The position numbers were made by a program, and so were the translations under genes. Below the pieces are notes generated by a model. It saw only the letters and a program-made list of their open reading frames with translations. It did no database searches and was not told the origin of the DNA. Positions 1 through 12,200 of a stretch of DNA of 64,000 bases are shown here, in pieces. The stretch is from CAWATZ01 sp963784995 (GTDB lineage Bacteria > Planctomycetota > Planctomycetia > Gemmatales > Gemmataceae): assembly GCA_963784995.1 (NCBI GenBank), contig CAWATZ010000007.1, positions 248,001 to 312,000 on the forward strand, read 5' to 3'. Positions within the stretch are counted from its first letter, which is position 1, and the number at the start of each line of letters is the position of its first letter.

Positions 1-1
1 G

Positions 2-2515
2 TCCATCGTCGGCACCTTCGCCGTCATGGCGGTCATCGGCTTCACGCTGAACAACCTGACGCTGTTCGGCCTGGTGCTGGCCATCGGCATCGTGGTGGAC
101 GACGCCATTGTCGTGGTCGAGGCGGTGGAGCATCACATCGAACATGGCCTGTCGCCGCAGGCCGCGGCCCACAAGGCGATGGAGCAGGTGTCAGGTCCCG
201 TGGTGGCGGTGGCCCTGGTGCTGTCGGCGGTGTTCATCCCCTGCGCCTTCATCAGTGGCATCACCGGACAGTTCTTCCGCCAGTTCGCCCTGACCATCGC
301 CGTCTCGACAGTGATCTCGGCGTTCAACTCGCTGACCCTCAGCCCTGCCCTGGCCGCCATCCTGCTCCAGCCCCGCAACGCCCGCAAGGACATCCCCGGC
401 CGGCTGCTCGACGTGTCGCTGGGCTGGTTCTTCCGCCTGTTCAACTGGGGTTTCCGGCTCTCGACCCACGGCTACACGCGCATGGTCGCTCTGGCGCTGC
501 GCGGCAGCGTCATCATCCTGGCGGTCTACTGCGGTCTGCTCGCCCTGACCTGGTGGACCTCCACCAGGCTGCCGACCGGCTACATCCCCAACCAGGACCA
601 GGGCCGCTATTACATCGCCGTGCAGTTGCCAGACGCCGCCTCGCTGGAACGCACCCAGAAGGTGGTCGATCACATTTCCTCCATCACCAAGGGCCGGGAG
701 GAAACCGTCCATGCCACGGGGATCGCCGGGCAGTCCTTCACCCTCAACGCCAACGGCTCGAACTTCGCCCAGTTTTTCGTCACCCTGGCCGAGTTCGACA
801 AACGCCGGGACCCGGAGAAGCACAGCTTCCGCGTCATTGAGAAGGTCAAGGAGGTGCTGGTCGAGGAGGTGCCCGAAGCGCAGGTGTCGCTGTTCACGCC
901 GCCTCCGGTGTCCGGCCTGGGCTCCGCCAGCGGCTTCAAGATCATCATCGAGGACCGCGGCGACCTGGGCCTGGCCGAGCTGCAGAAGCAGGTGGAGCGC
1001 GTGATGGCGGCCGGCAACGGCGGCCATTTCAAGCTCACCGATAAATCGTTTGCCGCCCTGCGCGGCATGGGCAAGGACGGCACGAAAACGCCGGTCCCTG
1101 AGGAGGTTGTGGCCCATCTGGAGACCTTGAAAGACAAGGATTTCCTGACGCGCGACCTGTACCAGAAGGCCGTCAGCGACATTGTCGATGCGGAGGTCCC
1201 GGACAAGGGGCAACGCAAAGCGATCCTGGATCGGCTGCTGGACCCGGAGGACGTGCCGGAGAACCGCAAGGTGGTCAAGAACCTGTTCTCGGTGTTCCGG
1301 GCCAACACGCCGCAGCTGTTCGTGGACCTCAACCGCGAGCAGTGCCAGACCATGGGCGTCAATCCCCGCGACGTCTTCAGCACCTTGCAGATCTACCTCG
1401 GCTCGTTCTACGTCAACGACTTCAACCGCTTCGGCCGGACCTGGCAGGTGATCGTCCAGGCCCGAGGGCCCTTCCGCGACAACCTGCACAAGATCAAGCT
1501 GCTCAAGGTCCGCAACAGCAGCGGCAGCATGGTGCCGCTTGGCGGGCTCGTCGAGGTCAAGGAGATCGGCGGACCGATCAACATCGGCCGCTACAACATG
1601 TACACCGCGGCCGCCATCCTCGGAGCCACCACCGATGGCGTGTCGTCCGGCCAGGGCATCGAGGAGATGGAGCAACTGTGTGCCGAGATCCTGCCGCCTG
1701 GGATGGGGTTCGAGTGGACCGAGATCAACTACATGCAGATCGATGCCGCCAACAACGTCTGGAACAACCTGATCTTTCCGCTGTCGGTGGTGTTCGTGTT
1801 CCTGGTTCTGGCGGCCCAGTACGAAAGCTGGGCGTTGCCGCTGGCGGTGATCCTGGTGGTGCCCATGTGCATCCTCGGCTCGCTGACCGGCGTGGCCGTG
1901 ACCAAAAGCGACATCAACATCTTCACGCAGATCGGCTTCGTGGTGCTGGTCGGCCTCGCCAGCAAGAACGCCATCCTGATCGTGGAGTTCGCCAAGCACA
2001 AGCGCGAGGATGGTCTGGCGCGCGACCTGTCCACCCTGGAGGCGTGCCGGCTGCGCTTGCGGCCGATCCTGATGACGTCGTTCGCCTTCATCCTGGGCGT
2101 GGTGCCGCTGCTGGCGTCCACGGGAGCGGGGGCGGAGATGCGGCGGACGCTGGGCACGGCGGTCTTCAGCGGCATGCTGGGCGTGACGCTGTTCGGCATC
2201 TTCCTGACGCCGGTGTTCTTTTACGTCATCGAGGGCTTTGTCGAGGTGCCGCTGTTCTCGTCGAAGCGGGCCCGGCAGATCGGCTGGACCGTCGGCGTTG
2301 TCCTGCTGCTGGGCACGCTGACCCTGCTGTTCTCGACGGAGCGCGCCCAGCAGCTGAGCTGGCCGCTCCGGGCCGCGCTGCTGCTCGCCATCGTGCTGCT
2401 GTTCGGGCTGGTGGCGCTGGTGGGGTACTGGCTGCGCCGTCCGGTCGCCAAGGTGATGCGTGGGCGGCAGCAACCGATCCTGCCGGCGCGGGAGGTCGAG
2501 AAGGCACTTCAGTGA
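2..2515 (+). CDS. RND (HAE1-type) efflux pump inner-membrane subunit, 5' end missing
   Basis: The reading frame is open from base 2, so this is the C-terminal ~837 residues of a protein that starts before the window. It matches AcrB/MexB-type proton-driven drug exporters of the inner membrane. Visible hallmarks are the TM4 stretch GIVVDDAIVVVEAVE with the paired aspartates used for proton relay, the following TM segments, a periplasmic porter half with YVNDFNRFGRTWQV, and the C-terminal membrane block with ASKNAILIVEFAK. One oddity is a charged, proline-poor stretch of about 80 residues (bases ~1015-1265) between the QKQVERVM helix and the QLFVDLNREQ strand, where AcrB has only a short link. 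A further ~70-residue hydrophobic tail follows the last canonical TM helix. Partner membrane-fusion and outer-membrane genes are presumably upstream. The family call is secure; the substrate is unknown. Confidence 0.93.
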   Translation, partial: SIVGTFAVMAVIGFTLNNLTLFGLVLAIGIVVDDAIVVVEAVEHHIEHGLSPQAAAHKAMEQVSGPVVAVALVLSAVFIPCAFISGITGQFFRQFALTIAVSTVISAFNSLTLSPALAAILLQPRNARKDIPGRLLDVSLGWFFRLFNWGFRLSTHGYTRMVALALRGSVIILAVYCGLLALTWWTSTRLPTGYIPNQDQGRYYIAVQLPDAASLERTQKVVDHISSITKGREETVHATGIAGQSFTLNANGSNFAQFFVTLAEFDKRRDPEKHSFRVIEKVKEVLVEEVPEAQVSLFTPPPVSGLGSASGFKIIIEDRGDLGLAELQKQVERVMAAGNGGHFKLTDKSFAALRGMGKDGTKTPVPEEVVAHLETLKDKDFLTRDLYQKAVSDIVDAEVPDKGQRKAILDRLLDPEDVPENRKVVKNLFSVFRANTPQLFVDLNREQCQTMGVNPRDVFSTLQIYLGSFYVNDFNRFGRTWQVIVQARGPFRDNLHKIKLLKVRNSSGSMVPLGGLVEVKEIGGPINIGRYNMYTAAAILGATTDGVSSGQGIEEMEQLCAEILPPGMGFEWTEINYMQIDAANNVWNNLIFPLSVVFVFLVLAAQYESWALPLAVILVVPMCILGSLTGVAVTKSDINIFTQIGFVVLVGLASKNAILIVEFAKHKREDGLARDLSTLEACRLRLRPILMTSFAFILGVVPLLASTGAGAEMRRTLGTAVFSGMLGVTLFGIFLTPVFFYVIEGFVEVPLFSSKRARQIGWTVGVVLLLGTLTLLFSTERAQQLSWPLRAALLLAIVLLFGLVALVGYWLRRPVAKVMRGRQQPILPAREVEKALQ

Positions 2516-3232
2516 CGGCGAGTTTGTCCGCGAGCGGTCCTCCGCGCAGCCAGGAGTGAAAACAAACGAGGTGCGAGATCAGCGAAGTCAGCCCCTGGGT
2601 CATTGTGTCGCCAAACCGCTTCCAGTGAGAATTCCAAGTTTTTGCAATTATTTGGTTGACTTTCCAATTCTATCACGTCTATAACTCCTACGTGGCGACA
2701 ATGACGTCCTGTCCAGCAACCCGGTAAGGGTACAATGCTCGGCGCCGTTTGACTCGGTCGAGTTGTCGCCCAGAGCGGCTTTCCGTAACCTCGCTTAATC
2801 TCCCCAGGACAGGTACGTTGAGGTTTCAAAAGTCGTCCAGAGTCCGGCAACTCTCTTTGTCTTCCCTTGGCGGATAATGGGTTCCTCGCCTGAACCATCG
2901 TCTCCTCCCCTGCTGCGCGGAGAGGGCTAAGCGTCGTCCGGCCTTCCCTGGCCGGATACGTGTCGCCAGGCAACTCAACCACGCTCCAGCCGGCTGGGAC
3001 GGTACGCGCGGGCGATTCCCCAGACTTCAGCGCTCCCATCGAGATCGCCCAGGTCTTTCCCTGTGCGCGCTCCGCGGGGAAACTCGCGCCTTGCATTTCC
3101 GCTCGTTCCGGGAATGGAAACCAGTTGGATGGGGGTCTCCTTTCGAGGCCTCCGTGCAGCAGTCGGTTGGAAGGTCGAGCAAGACAGCGGCAGCCGCGCC
3201 GCTGAAGGGACATCGGTTAAAGGAACCTCACG
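2516..3232. other. 717-bp gene-free region upstream of the giant gene
   Basis: No convincing gene is visible. A minus-strand frame covers most of it (2509-3213), but its composition is arginine/proline/serine-rich without any recognisable pattern, and it would overlap the RND stop. The stretch 2625-2700 is clearly AT-richer than its surroundings and holds the predicted promoter listed separately. The final bases contain a purine-rich AAAGGA ribosome site 7 bases before the ATG at 3233. Confidence 0.6.
2656..2685 (+). promoter_or_regulatory. Candidate sigma-70 promoter for the giant secreted protein
   Basis: TTGACT (2656-2661) and TATAAC (2680-2685) are separated by 18 bases inside an AT-rich island of an otherwise GC-rich region. 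Transcription would begin near 2692 and give a leader of about 540 nt before the ATG at 3233. Only the sequence match supports this. Confidence 0.5.
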
Positions 3233-6200
3233 ATGCGCAATTCCAGCAGCACCACCAAGTCGCGTTCCGTCAAGAGCAGGCGCCCCGCCAGGCTGCAACT
3301 GCTGCTCGAGACACTCGAGGACCGGACCCTTCCGAGCGCCGGGCAGTGGCTCGCCGTCATCGGCGGTCTTCCCGCTGCCGCCGCCCTGGATGACCAGGCC
3401 AGTGTCGGGCAAAACCTGCTGCAGGCGTCCGGCATCTCCACTGCCAATGTCCAGGTCGTGGCCGCCCTGGACCTCAACGGCACCTTCGTCTTGCAAACCC
3501 CGGTGGATGTCACCCAGGACGCACTCACCACCGAACTGGAGACCGTGCCCGGCTTCGTGTCGGTGACGGACTACCAGAACTACGTGCCTCCTCCCCTGAG
3601 TACCCCCCCGCCGGGCTCGCCTCCTCCGGACGGGAGCTTTGAGGCCATCAATGGGCCGAGCGACCCGAACACCACGACGTCCTCCAGCGATGCGCCACCG
3701 AGCGGCACCTGGACGCAAGAAACCAACCTGGCCCCCTCGTCGATTGGAACCATGATGTTGCTGTCCAACGGCACGGTCATGGCGCAAGCAGGCGGGGTCA
3801 GCAACACCTGGTATCAGTTGACCCCCAACTCGACCGGCAGTTACCTCAACGGCACCTGGTCGTCCCTGGCGTCGATGAGTACGCAGCGGCTGTACTTCGG
3901 CTCCAACGTCCTGCCCAGCGGCAAGGTCTTCGTCGTCGGTGGCGAATACAGCGGCTCCTCCGGGGCCCAGAATTTGACCAACACCGGGGAGATCTACGAC
4001 CCCGTGGCCAACACCTGGTCGCCGATTGCCAATTTCCCCCAGTCCCAGTTTGGCGACGATCCCTCGGAGGTGCTGCCCAACGGCACGGTCCTCGGCGGTT
4101 ACGTGAGTGGTCCCCAGACCTACATTTACAACCCGGCGACCAACACCTGGTCCGCCGCCGGGACCAAGCTGAACAGCGACCAGAGCGATGAGGAGTGCTG
4201 GGTCAAGTTGGCGGATGGCAGCATCCTGTCTTACGACATCTTTTACAGCGTGTCGTCGGGTGTCGGCCATGCCCAGCGCTATATCCCCTCGAGCAATACG
4301 TGGGTGGATGCCGGCACTGTTCCTGTCCCTCTGACCAGTGCCGCGCTGGGTTACGAACTGGGACCGGCCTTTCTGCTGTCCGATGGGCGCGTCTTCCAGA
4401 TCGGCGCCAACAGCAACACGGCCATCTACACGCCCTCGACCAACACCTGGGTGGCCGGGCCGACCATCCCCAACGGCAAGGGCGCGGACGATGCCCCCGG
4501 GGCCATGCTGCCCAACGGCCACGTCATCTTCGCCGCCGACACGTCCTCGCCGCTCTTCACCGGCCCGACGCAGCTGTTCGACTTCGACCCAACCGCGAAC
4601 ACGATCACGCAAATCACCGGCTTGCCCGCCCAGCTCACCAGCGACCTCAGCGGTGCGGCCTACACCAGCCGGATGCTGGTCCTGCCGACGGGACAGGTGC
4701 TGTTCACCACCGGCAGCTCGAACCGGGTGTGGATTTACACCCCCGATGGCAGCCCGAGCGCATCCTGGCAGCCGACGATTGCCGGCGTGACCCAGAACGG
4801 CGACGGCAGCTATACCCTGACGGGAACGCAGCTCAACGGCATTTCCGAGGGGGCGGCCTACGGCGACGACGCGGAAATGGCTACCAATTACCCGATCGTC
4901 CAGCTGACGGACCTCAGCGGCAATGTCTCCTATGCCCGGACGTACAACTGGAGCAGCACCGGGGTGGCGACCGGGAACACCCCGGTAAGCACGCAGTTCG
5001 TGCTGCCCAGTGGACTTCCTGCCGGGCATTACTCGCTGGAGGTGATCGCCAATGGCATTGCCTCGGCGCCGTTCAACTTCAACACGGCGTTTAGCGTGGT
5101 CAGCACGACACCGGCCGCCAACTCCGTCGTGTCGGCGCCTCCGGCCAGCTACACGATCACCTTTTCCGCCGCCATCGATCCAACCAGCCTGCAGGCCAGC
5201 GATCTGCTGGTCAACGGCCTCTCCGCCACCGGCGTCACGCTCGACTCGACGGACACCTCGGCCACCTTCACCTTCACGGTCAATCCGGTCACGACGCAGG
5301 GACTGCAGACGATGGCCATCGCCGCCGGCGCGGTCACCCTTCTTGGGGATCCCACGACCAGCAACGCGGCCTTCAACGCGACGTTCCGCTACGACGCCGT
5401 CCTGCAGCAAGTGACCTCGACCAACCCGCCGTTCCCCAACGGTGTCTTCACTCTGCCGGGGCCGTTCACCTGCGACGTCAACTTCAATGAAGCCTTCGAC
5501 CCCAGCTCAGTGCAAACCTCGGATCTGGTCCTGTCCGGCATCACGGGCGCCTCGGTGACCGGGGTGACCTTCCTCAACGGCAACACGACGGCGGAATTCA
5601 CAATCAGCGGCATCACCACCGAGGGAACGCTGACCGCCAGCATTGCCGCCGGGGCCATCACGGACATCTATGGCAATCCCGGCGCCGCCTTCTCGGCCGG
5701 CTACCGGGTGGACATCGGCACGGAGGCCTACCCGACGCCGCTGACCTCGGTCAATCCACCGGGCTCGCTCATCTACGACCCGAGCGTGTCGGGACTGATC
5801 AACTTCGTCGGCGACACCGACAACTTCACCCTCGGCGTCGATCCCGGGCAAACCATTACGGTGGTGGCGACTCCCGGCGCTCCGACGCTCTTCGGCGTTG
5901 TCGGCAATGGCAGCATCAATGCCGGCGCCCTGCTGCAAATCAATCAGAGCACCGGGATCGGCTCCCTGGTCGGCAACCCGGTGACCAGCGGGGGCATCAC
6001 GGGCCTCGCCTACGACCCCAGCAGCGGCGTCCTGTTCGGCTCCACCATCCAGGGGCACGCCAGCACCAGCAATCTCATCCGCATCGACCCGACCACGGGC
6101 GCACTGCTTGGGACGGTGGGCCCGATCACGGACGGGCCGGGCGGCCCCGCCATGAGCATCGGCGACCTGGCCCTGCAGCCGGGTACGAACGTGCTGTTCG

Positions 6201-9200
6201 GCATCCGAGCCAACACGGATGGGACGGGCAACGGCGGCAAGCTGTACACCATCGACAAGACCACCGGTGTTGCCACCCTGGTCGGCGCCACCGGCTCGGG
6301 AGCGGGAGGAGGCATTGCCTTCGCCCCGGACGGCACGCTGTACCAGACCGCCTACGACAGCGGCTTCGATTTCACCTCGCTGAACAAACTCAACCCGACC
6401 AATGCGGCCCGCCTCTCCACGGTGCCGATCTCCGGCTACTTCGACGGGCTGGCCGTCCGGCCCAGCGACGGCGTGCTATTCGCGACCACCGGCGGCAGCA
6501 ACGACCAGATGGACACCATCAACCCAACGACCGGGGCCACAACTCTGGTGGGCGGGACCGGCGTCGGGTCCGCCAGCGACATCGCCTTTGTCGCCTTGCA
6601 GCCGACCGTCACGTTGACCGATCCGTCCAGCACGGTCCTTGGCAGCGCCACGACCGGCGTGGGCCAGCCGGCGGTGTTGCAGACGGTGCCGGCGACGACG
6701 GGCGGCACTTACACCATCACCGTCGGCGGCGCCGGCGCCACCACGGGCAACTACACCCTCCAGGTCATTCTCAACGCGGCCGTCGAAAGCGAGAGCGTGG
6801 GCGGCCCGGCGAACAACAGCCTGGCAACGGCTCAGGACCTGAACCCGAGTTTCCTCACGCTGCAGACGACCCAGGCTTCGGCCCAGCGGGGCGCGGTCAC
6901 GGGCTCTTTCACCGGGACCGACGACTTTTACTCCTACAGCCTGACTGCCGGCCAGTCCACGACCCTGGGCCTGGCGCAGACCGGACCAAGCACCGGCCTG
7001 CTGGGCCCGCGCAGCGACATTGGCGGCTTCAGCGGCCCGCTGTCGGTCGTCTACGGCGACCTCAACAATGACGGCAAGCAGGACATGGTGGTTGCCAACT
7101 ACACGGGCGGGACGGTGTCCGTGCTGCTGGGCAACGGCAACGGCACCTTCGGCACACCGACCACGTATTCCCTTGGCGCGTCCAGTTCGTGGACCGTGGC
7201 CCTGGGGGACGTGAACGGCGACGGCAAACTCGACATCGTTACCTCGAACCTCAGTAACAGCACGGTGTCGGTGCTGCTGAATAACGGCAACGGCACCTTC
7301 GGAGCAGCCACCACCTACTCGATGGGGACGTCCCCCTACGGGTTGGCAGTCGGCGACCTCAACGGCGACGGTTACGCCGACGTCGTGACAGCCAACTATG
7401 GCAGCAGCAACGTGACGGTGCGGTTCGGCTCGGCCAGCGGCGTGCTGGGGGCGGCCACCAGCTACAGTGTCAGCGGCAACCCCATCGCGGTCGCCCTGGG
7501 AGACATGAACGGCGACCACAAGCTCGACGTGGTGACGGCCAACTATGGCGGCGGGACCGCAACGGTGCTGCTCAACAATGGCTCCGGCGGCCTGGGCAGC
7601 CCCACCAGCGTCGCCGTGGGCTCCGAACCCTGGAGCATCGCCCTGGGGGACATGAACGGCGACGGCAAACTCGACGTCGTGACGGGCAATTACGGCAGCG
7701 GCACCGTTTCGGTGGCGCTGGGGAATGGTCTGGGCGGTTTCAGCAGCGTGGCCAGCTACTCGACGGGGGGGAGCCCAATCCGGGTGGCGGTCGGCGACCT
7801 GAACAACGATGGTGCGCTCGACATCGCGGCTGCGAACGAGAGCAGCAGCACGGTCGGCGTGCTGCTGAACAACGGCAACGGCACCTTCGGGACGGCCCAG
7901 ACCTTCGCCACCGGGACCAACGATTATGGGGTGGCGCTGGCCGACCTGAACGGCGACGGCCTGCTCGACCTGAGCACCGCCAACTATTCCAGCAACACGG
8001 TGTCGGTGTGGTTGAACACCACCACCCTGCTTCAGATGCAATTGCAAGACAGCAGCGGCAACGTCCTGGCCACGGGGGTGCCGGCCGCCAACCTGAACGA
8101 GGTCATCAACAACTTCGTGGCGCCGGCCACCGGCACCTATTATGTCCGCATCTTCGGGGTCGGCAGCACCAGCTACAGCCTGGTGGTTACCAAGAACGCC
8201 GCCTTCGACACCGAGCCCAACGACACCTTCGCCACCGCCCAGCCCCTGGGCAGCAATACCGGCGCCCTCGGCGACATCACGTCGGCCGCGGGCAGCACCG
8301 TCGTGCCCGGCAACCTGTCCACCACCGAGGGAGATAGCGGCAACACGTTTCCGTTCGATCTTGGAGGCGTGAACCCGCCGCAGATGCGTTACCAGCAAGT
8401 CTACGCCTCCAGCCAGTTCACGGGCTCGGGGACCATCACCGCCCTCCGCTTCCGCCGCGACTCGACCCAGGGGGCCTTCTCGACCACGGGCATCAACGTC
8501 CAGATCGACCTGGCCTACGCGGCCACGACCCCCGCCACCATCTCCTCCACCTTCGCCAACAACATCGGCAGCGGCGACGTCACGGTCTACAACGGTCTGC
8601 TCAACCTCTCCAGCAGCGGCACCGGCTCGCCCAACCCCTTTGACATCGTCATCAACCTCACCACCCCCTTCACCTACAATCCCGCTCTTGGGAACTTGCT
8701 GATGGACGTTCGGGTGTTCAGCACCCCGTTGGTCAGCGTCTACTTCGACGCGGCCGACTCCTCTCAGCAGACGGTGATGAGCCGGGTGTATGCCGCGGGG
8801 AACGTCAACGCCACGACGGGCAGCCTGGGTGTCAATTACGGGCTGGTCACGCGCTTCGACATGGCGGCGGTCAACGATGACTGGTACTCGTTCAACGTGA
8901 CCAGCACGTCCAGCTTACGCCTGGAAACCAGCACTCCCGCCGGGGGGCCCAATCAGTTCGTCAATAACCTGAGCCCGCACATCGAGCTGTACAACTCTGC
9001 CGACATCCTGGTTGCCTCCGGCACCACCTTGCCGGACGGGCGGAATGAGTTTCTTGACTACACGCCCCCCAGCCCGGGGACCTACACGGTCCGCGTGACC
9101 AGCAAGAATGGCACGACGGGTGAGTATTTCCTGAGCAGCAGTACGGTTACTCCACTCTTCTGGGACCCCAATCACACCGACGGGACCGCCCTGGGAGGGA

Positions 9201-12200
9201 GCGGCACCTGGGATACCAGCAGCCTCGACTGGTTCAACGGCACCACGGATGTCGCCTGGGACAATACGACCAACGCCATCGCCGACTTTGCCGGCTCTGC
9301 CGGGACCGTCTCCCTGGGCACGGCTATCACCGCCGGGGCCGTCAACATTAGCACCACGGGCTACACCATCCAGAACAACACGCTCTCGGATAGCCAGTTC
9401 AGTGTTGGTTCCGGCCTGACGGCAACCCTGGCTTCGCAACTCTCCGGCAGTGGGGGCCTGTTCCTCTCCGGCGGCGGGACCCTGGTCCTGTCCAATGCGA
9501 CCAACAACTATACGGGTCCTACGGGCATTACCCTGGGCATCCTGCAGCTCGGCGCCACCAATGCGATCCCATCCACCTCCGACGTTTCTCTTGCCAACGT
9601 GGCGGGAGTGACGCTGAACCTGAACGGCTTCAGCGATACCATCGGCACGCTGTCCGGCGGCGGCACCAGCGGCGGCAACGTGACGCTGGGCAGCGGCACC
9701 CTGATTACGGGCAATGATAGCGCCACGACGACCTACAGCGGCGTCATCAGCGGCACCGGCGGCCTCACCAAGGTCGGCACGGGCACGTTCACTCTCAGCG
9801 GTGTCAACACCTACAGCGGCGCCACCACCATCAGCGCCGGCACGCTCGCGGCTGGGGTCGCCAACGCCATTCCGGCGGCCTCCGCCGTGTCGTTGACCAA
9901 CGCGGCCGGTGTGGCCCTGAACCTGAACAGCTTCAGCGACACCATCGGCTCGCTGTCCGGCGGCGGCGCCAGTGGCGGCAGCGTCATCCTGGGCAGCGGC
10001 ATCTTGACCACCGGCGGCAATAACAACACCACGGCCTACAGCGGCGTCATCAGCGGCACGGGTGGGGGACTTACCAAGCAGGGTGCAGGCACCTTCACCC
10101 TCAGCGGCGTCAATACTTACAGCGGCCCCACCACCATCAACGCCGGGACGCTGGCGGTCGGGGTCGCCAACGCCATTCCGGCGGCCTCCGTCGTGTCGCT
10201 GGCCAATGTGGTCGGCGCAAACTTGAACTTGAACAGCATCAATACCACCCTGGGGTCTTTGTCCGGCGGCGGCACCAGCGGCGGCAACGTCACTCTCGGA
10301 ACCGGCACCCTGACCACCGGCGGCCTGAACACCTCGACGACCTACAGCGGCGTCATCAGCGGCACCGGCGGACTCACCAAACTCGGTACGGGCACGTTCA
10401 CCCTCGGCGGCGCCAATACTTACAGCGGCGCCACCAACATCAACGCCGGCACCCTGCAAGCCGGCATCACCAACGCGGTTCCATCGGGTTCGGCCGTCTC
10501 CCTGAGCGGCCCGAACACCACGTTCGACCTGAACAATTTCAGTGACACCATCGGCTCCCTTTCCGGGTTGCCCAGCGTGGTCGGTCTCACGCTCACGAAT
10601 GGAGGCAGTGGGTACACCTCAGCCCCGACCGTCAGTTTCATCGATGGCGGCGGCTCGGGAGCTTCCGCGACCGCCACCCTCTCGGGAGGCAGCGTCGTCA
10701 GTCTCACGCTTACCGGCGTCGGCGGCAGCTACACCTTGGCGCCGCTGGTCGCCATCACGGGCGGAGGCGGCAGCGGGGCCACGGCAACGGCTGCCATCAG
10801 CAACCTGAGCGTGACGCTGGGCAGCGGGACGCTGACCACCGGCGGCAATAACTTCACGACGAACTTCGATGGCATCATCAGCGGCAGCGGCGGCCTGACC
10901 AAGGTGGGCAGCGGCACCTTTACCCTCGGGGACAATAACACCTACAGCGGCACCACCACAATCGCTGGGACTTCCACCACCAGCGCCGGGACGCTGGCGG
11001 TGGGCGTCGGCGGCACCACGGGCACGCTGGGCAGCGGCCCGGTCAGCACTGGCGCAAATACCAGCGACACGCTGACCTTCAACCGCAGCGACAGCCTGAC
11101 CGTCGCCAACACCATCAGCGGCAGCGGCAGCCTCACCAAGAACGGGGCTGGCGCCATCACTCTGACGGCTGCCAACAGCTACACCGGCAGCACCACCATC
11201 AACCTCGGCACTCTGCAGGTTGGCGTCGCCAACGCGGTCCCAACGAACTCCGCCGTCTCCCTGAGCAACTCGTTCGGCACCACATTCAACTCCACGCTGG
11301 ACCTGAACAACTTCAATACCACCATCGGCTCTCTGTCCGGTTTCCCCTACGTGAGCGGCACCACGGTCACCAACCCCGGCAGCGGTTATACGTCGCTGCC
11401 GACCGTCAGTTTCGTCGGCGGCGGCAGCACCGTGATCTCTTCGAGCGTGGGACTGGGCGTGGTGGGCACGACCAACATCGTGGGAGGCAGCGGCTATACC
11501 TCGACCCCGACCATCAGTTTCTCCGCGCCGCCCAGCCAGGCGGGGACCACCGCCTTCGGGAGCGCGGTCCTCTCCAGCGGCACGGTGGGCAGCATCACCG
11601 TCACCATCGTCGGCACCAACTACACGGCGCCTCCGACCGTCTTCATCGGGGCACCGACCAGCGGCACGACGGCCACCGCGGTCGCGACCCTGCTGGTCAC
11701 CAGCGCGACCATCACCAGCGGCGGCAGCGGCTACACCTCGGCCCCGACTGTCACCTTCTCGGCGCCGGGCGGCAGCGGCACGATGGCCACCGGCATCGCC
11801 ACCATCGCTGATGGCCAGGTCACCGGCATCATCATCACCAATCCCGGCAGCGGCTATACCTCGGTCCCGACCATCACCCTGACCGGCGGCGGCAGCGGGG
11901 CCAGCGCCAGCGCCTTCATGGGTGTCTCGGGCGTCAGCATCACCAGCGGCGGCAGCGGCTACACCGTAACCCCCAGCGTGAGCTTCTCGGGGCCCTCGAC
12001 GGCCACCGGGACGGCCATCATCGTAGGCGGCCAGCTCATGGGCATCACCATCTCCTATGCCGGCAGCGGCTATACTTCGGTCCCGGCCATCACGGTCAAC
12101 AGTGCCGGCTTCGGCGGCTCCGGGGCTGGCGCCACCGCCGTCATGGGCGTCTCCAACATCAACATCTCGAATGTCTTCACCGGCTTTACTTCGGTGCCCC

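Noticed and set aside
191..2473. 760-residue minus-strand frame opposite the RND gene
   Set aside because: Histidine/glutamine/arginine-rich translation with no domain, a shadow of the GC-rich coding strand.
2509..3213. 234-residue minus-strand frame in the gap before the giant gene
   Set aside because: No recognisable motif, no ribosome site, and the AT-rich part breaks codon bias.
2975..5410. 811-residue minus-strand frame opposite the start of the giant gene
   Set aside because: Composition (R, G, V, D repeats) mirrors the sense strand and there is no plausible start or domain.
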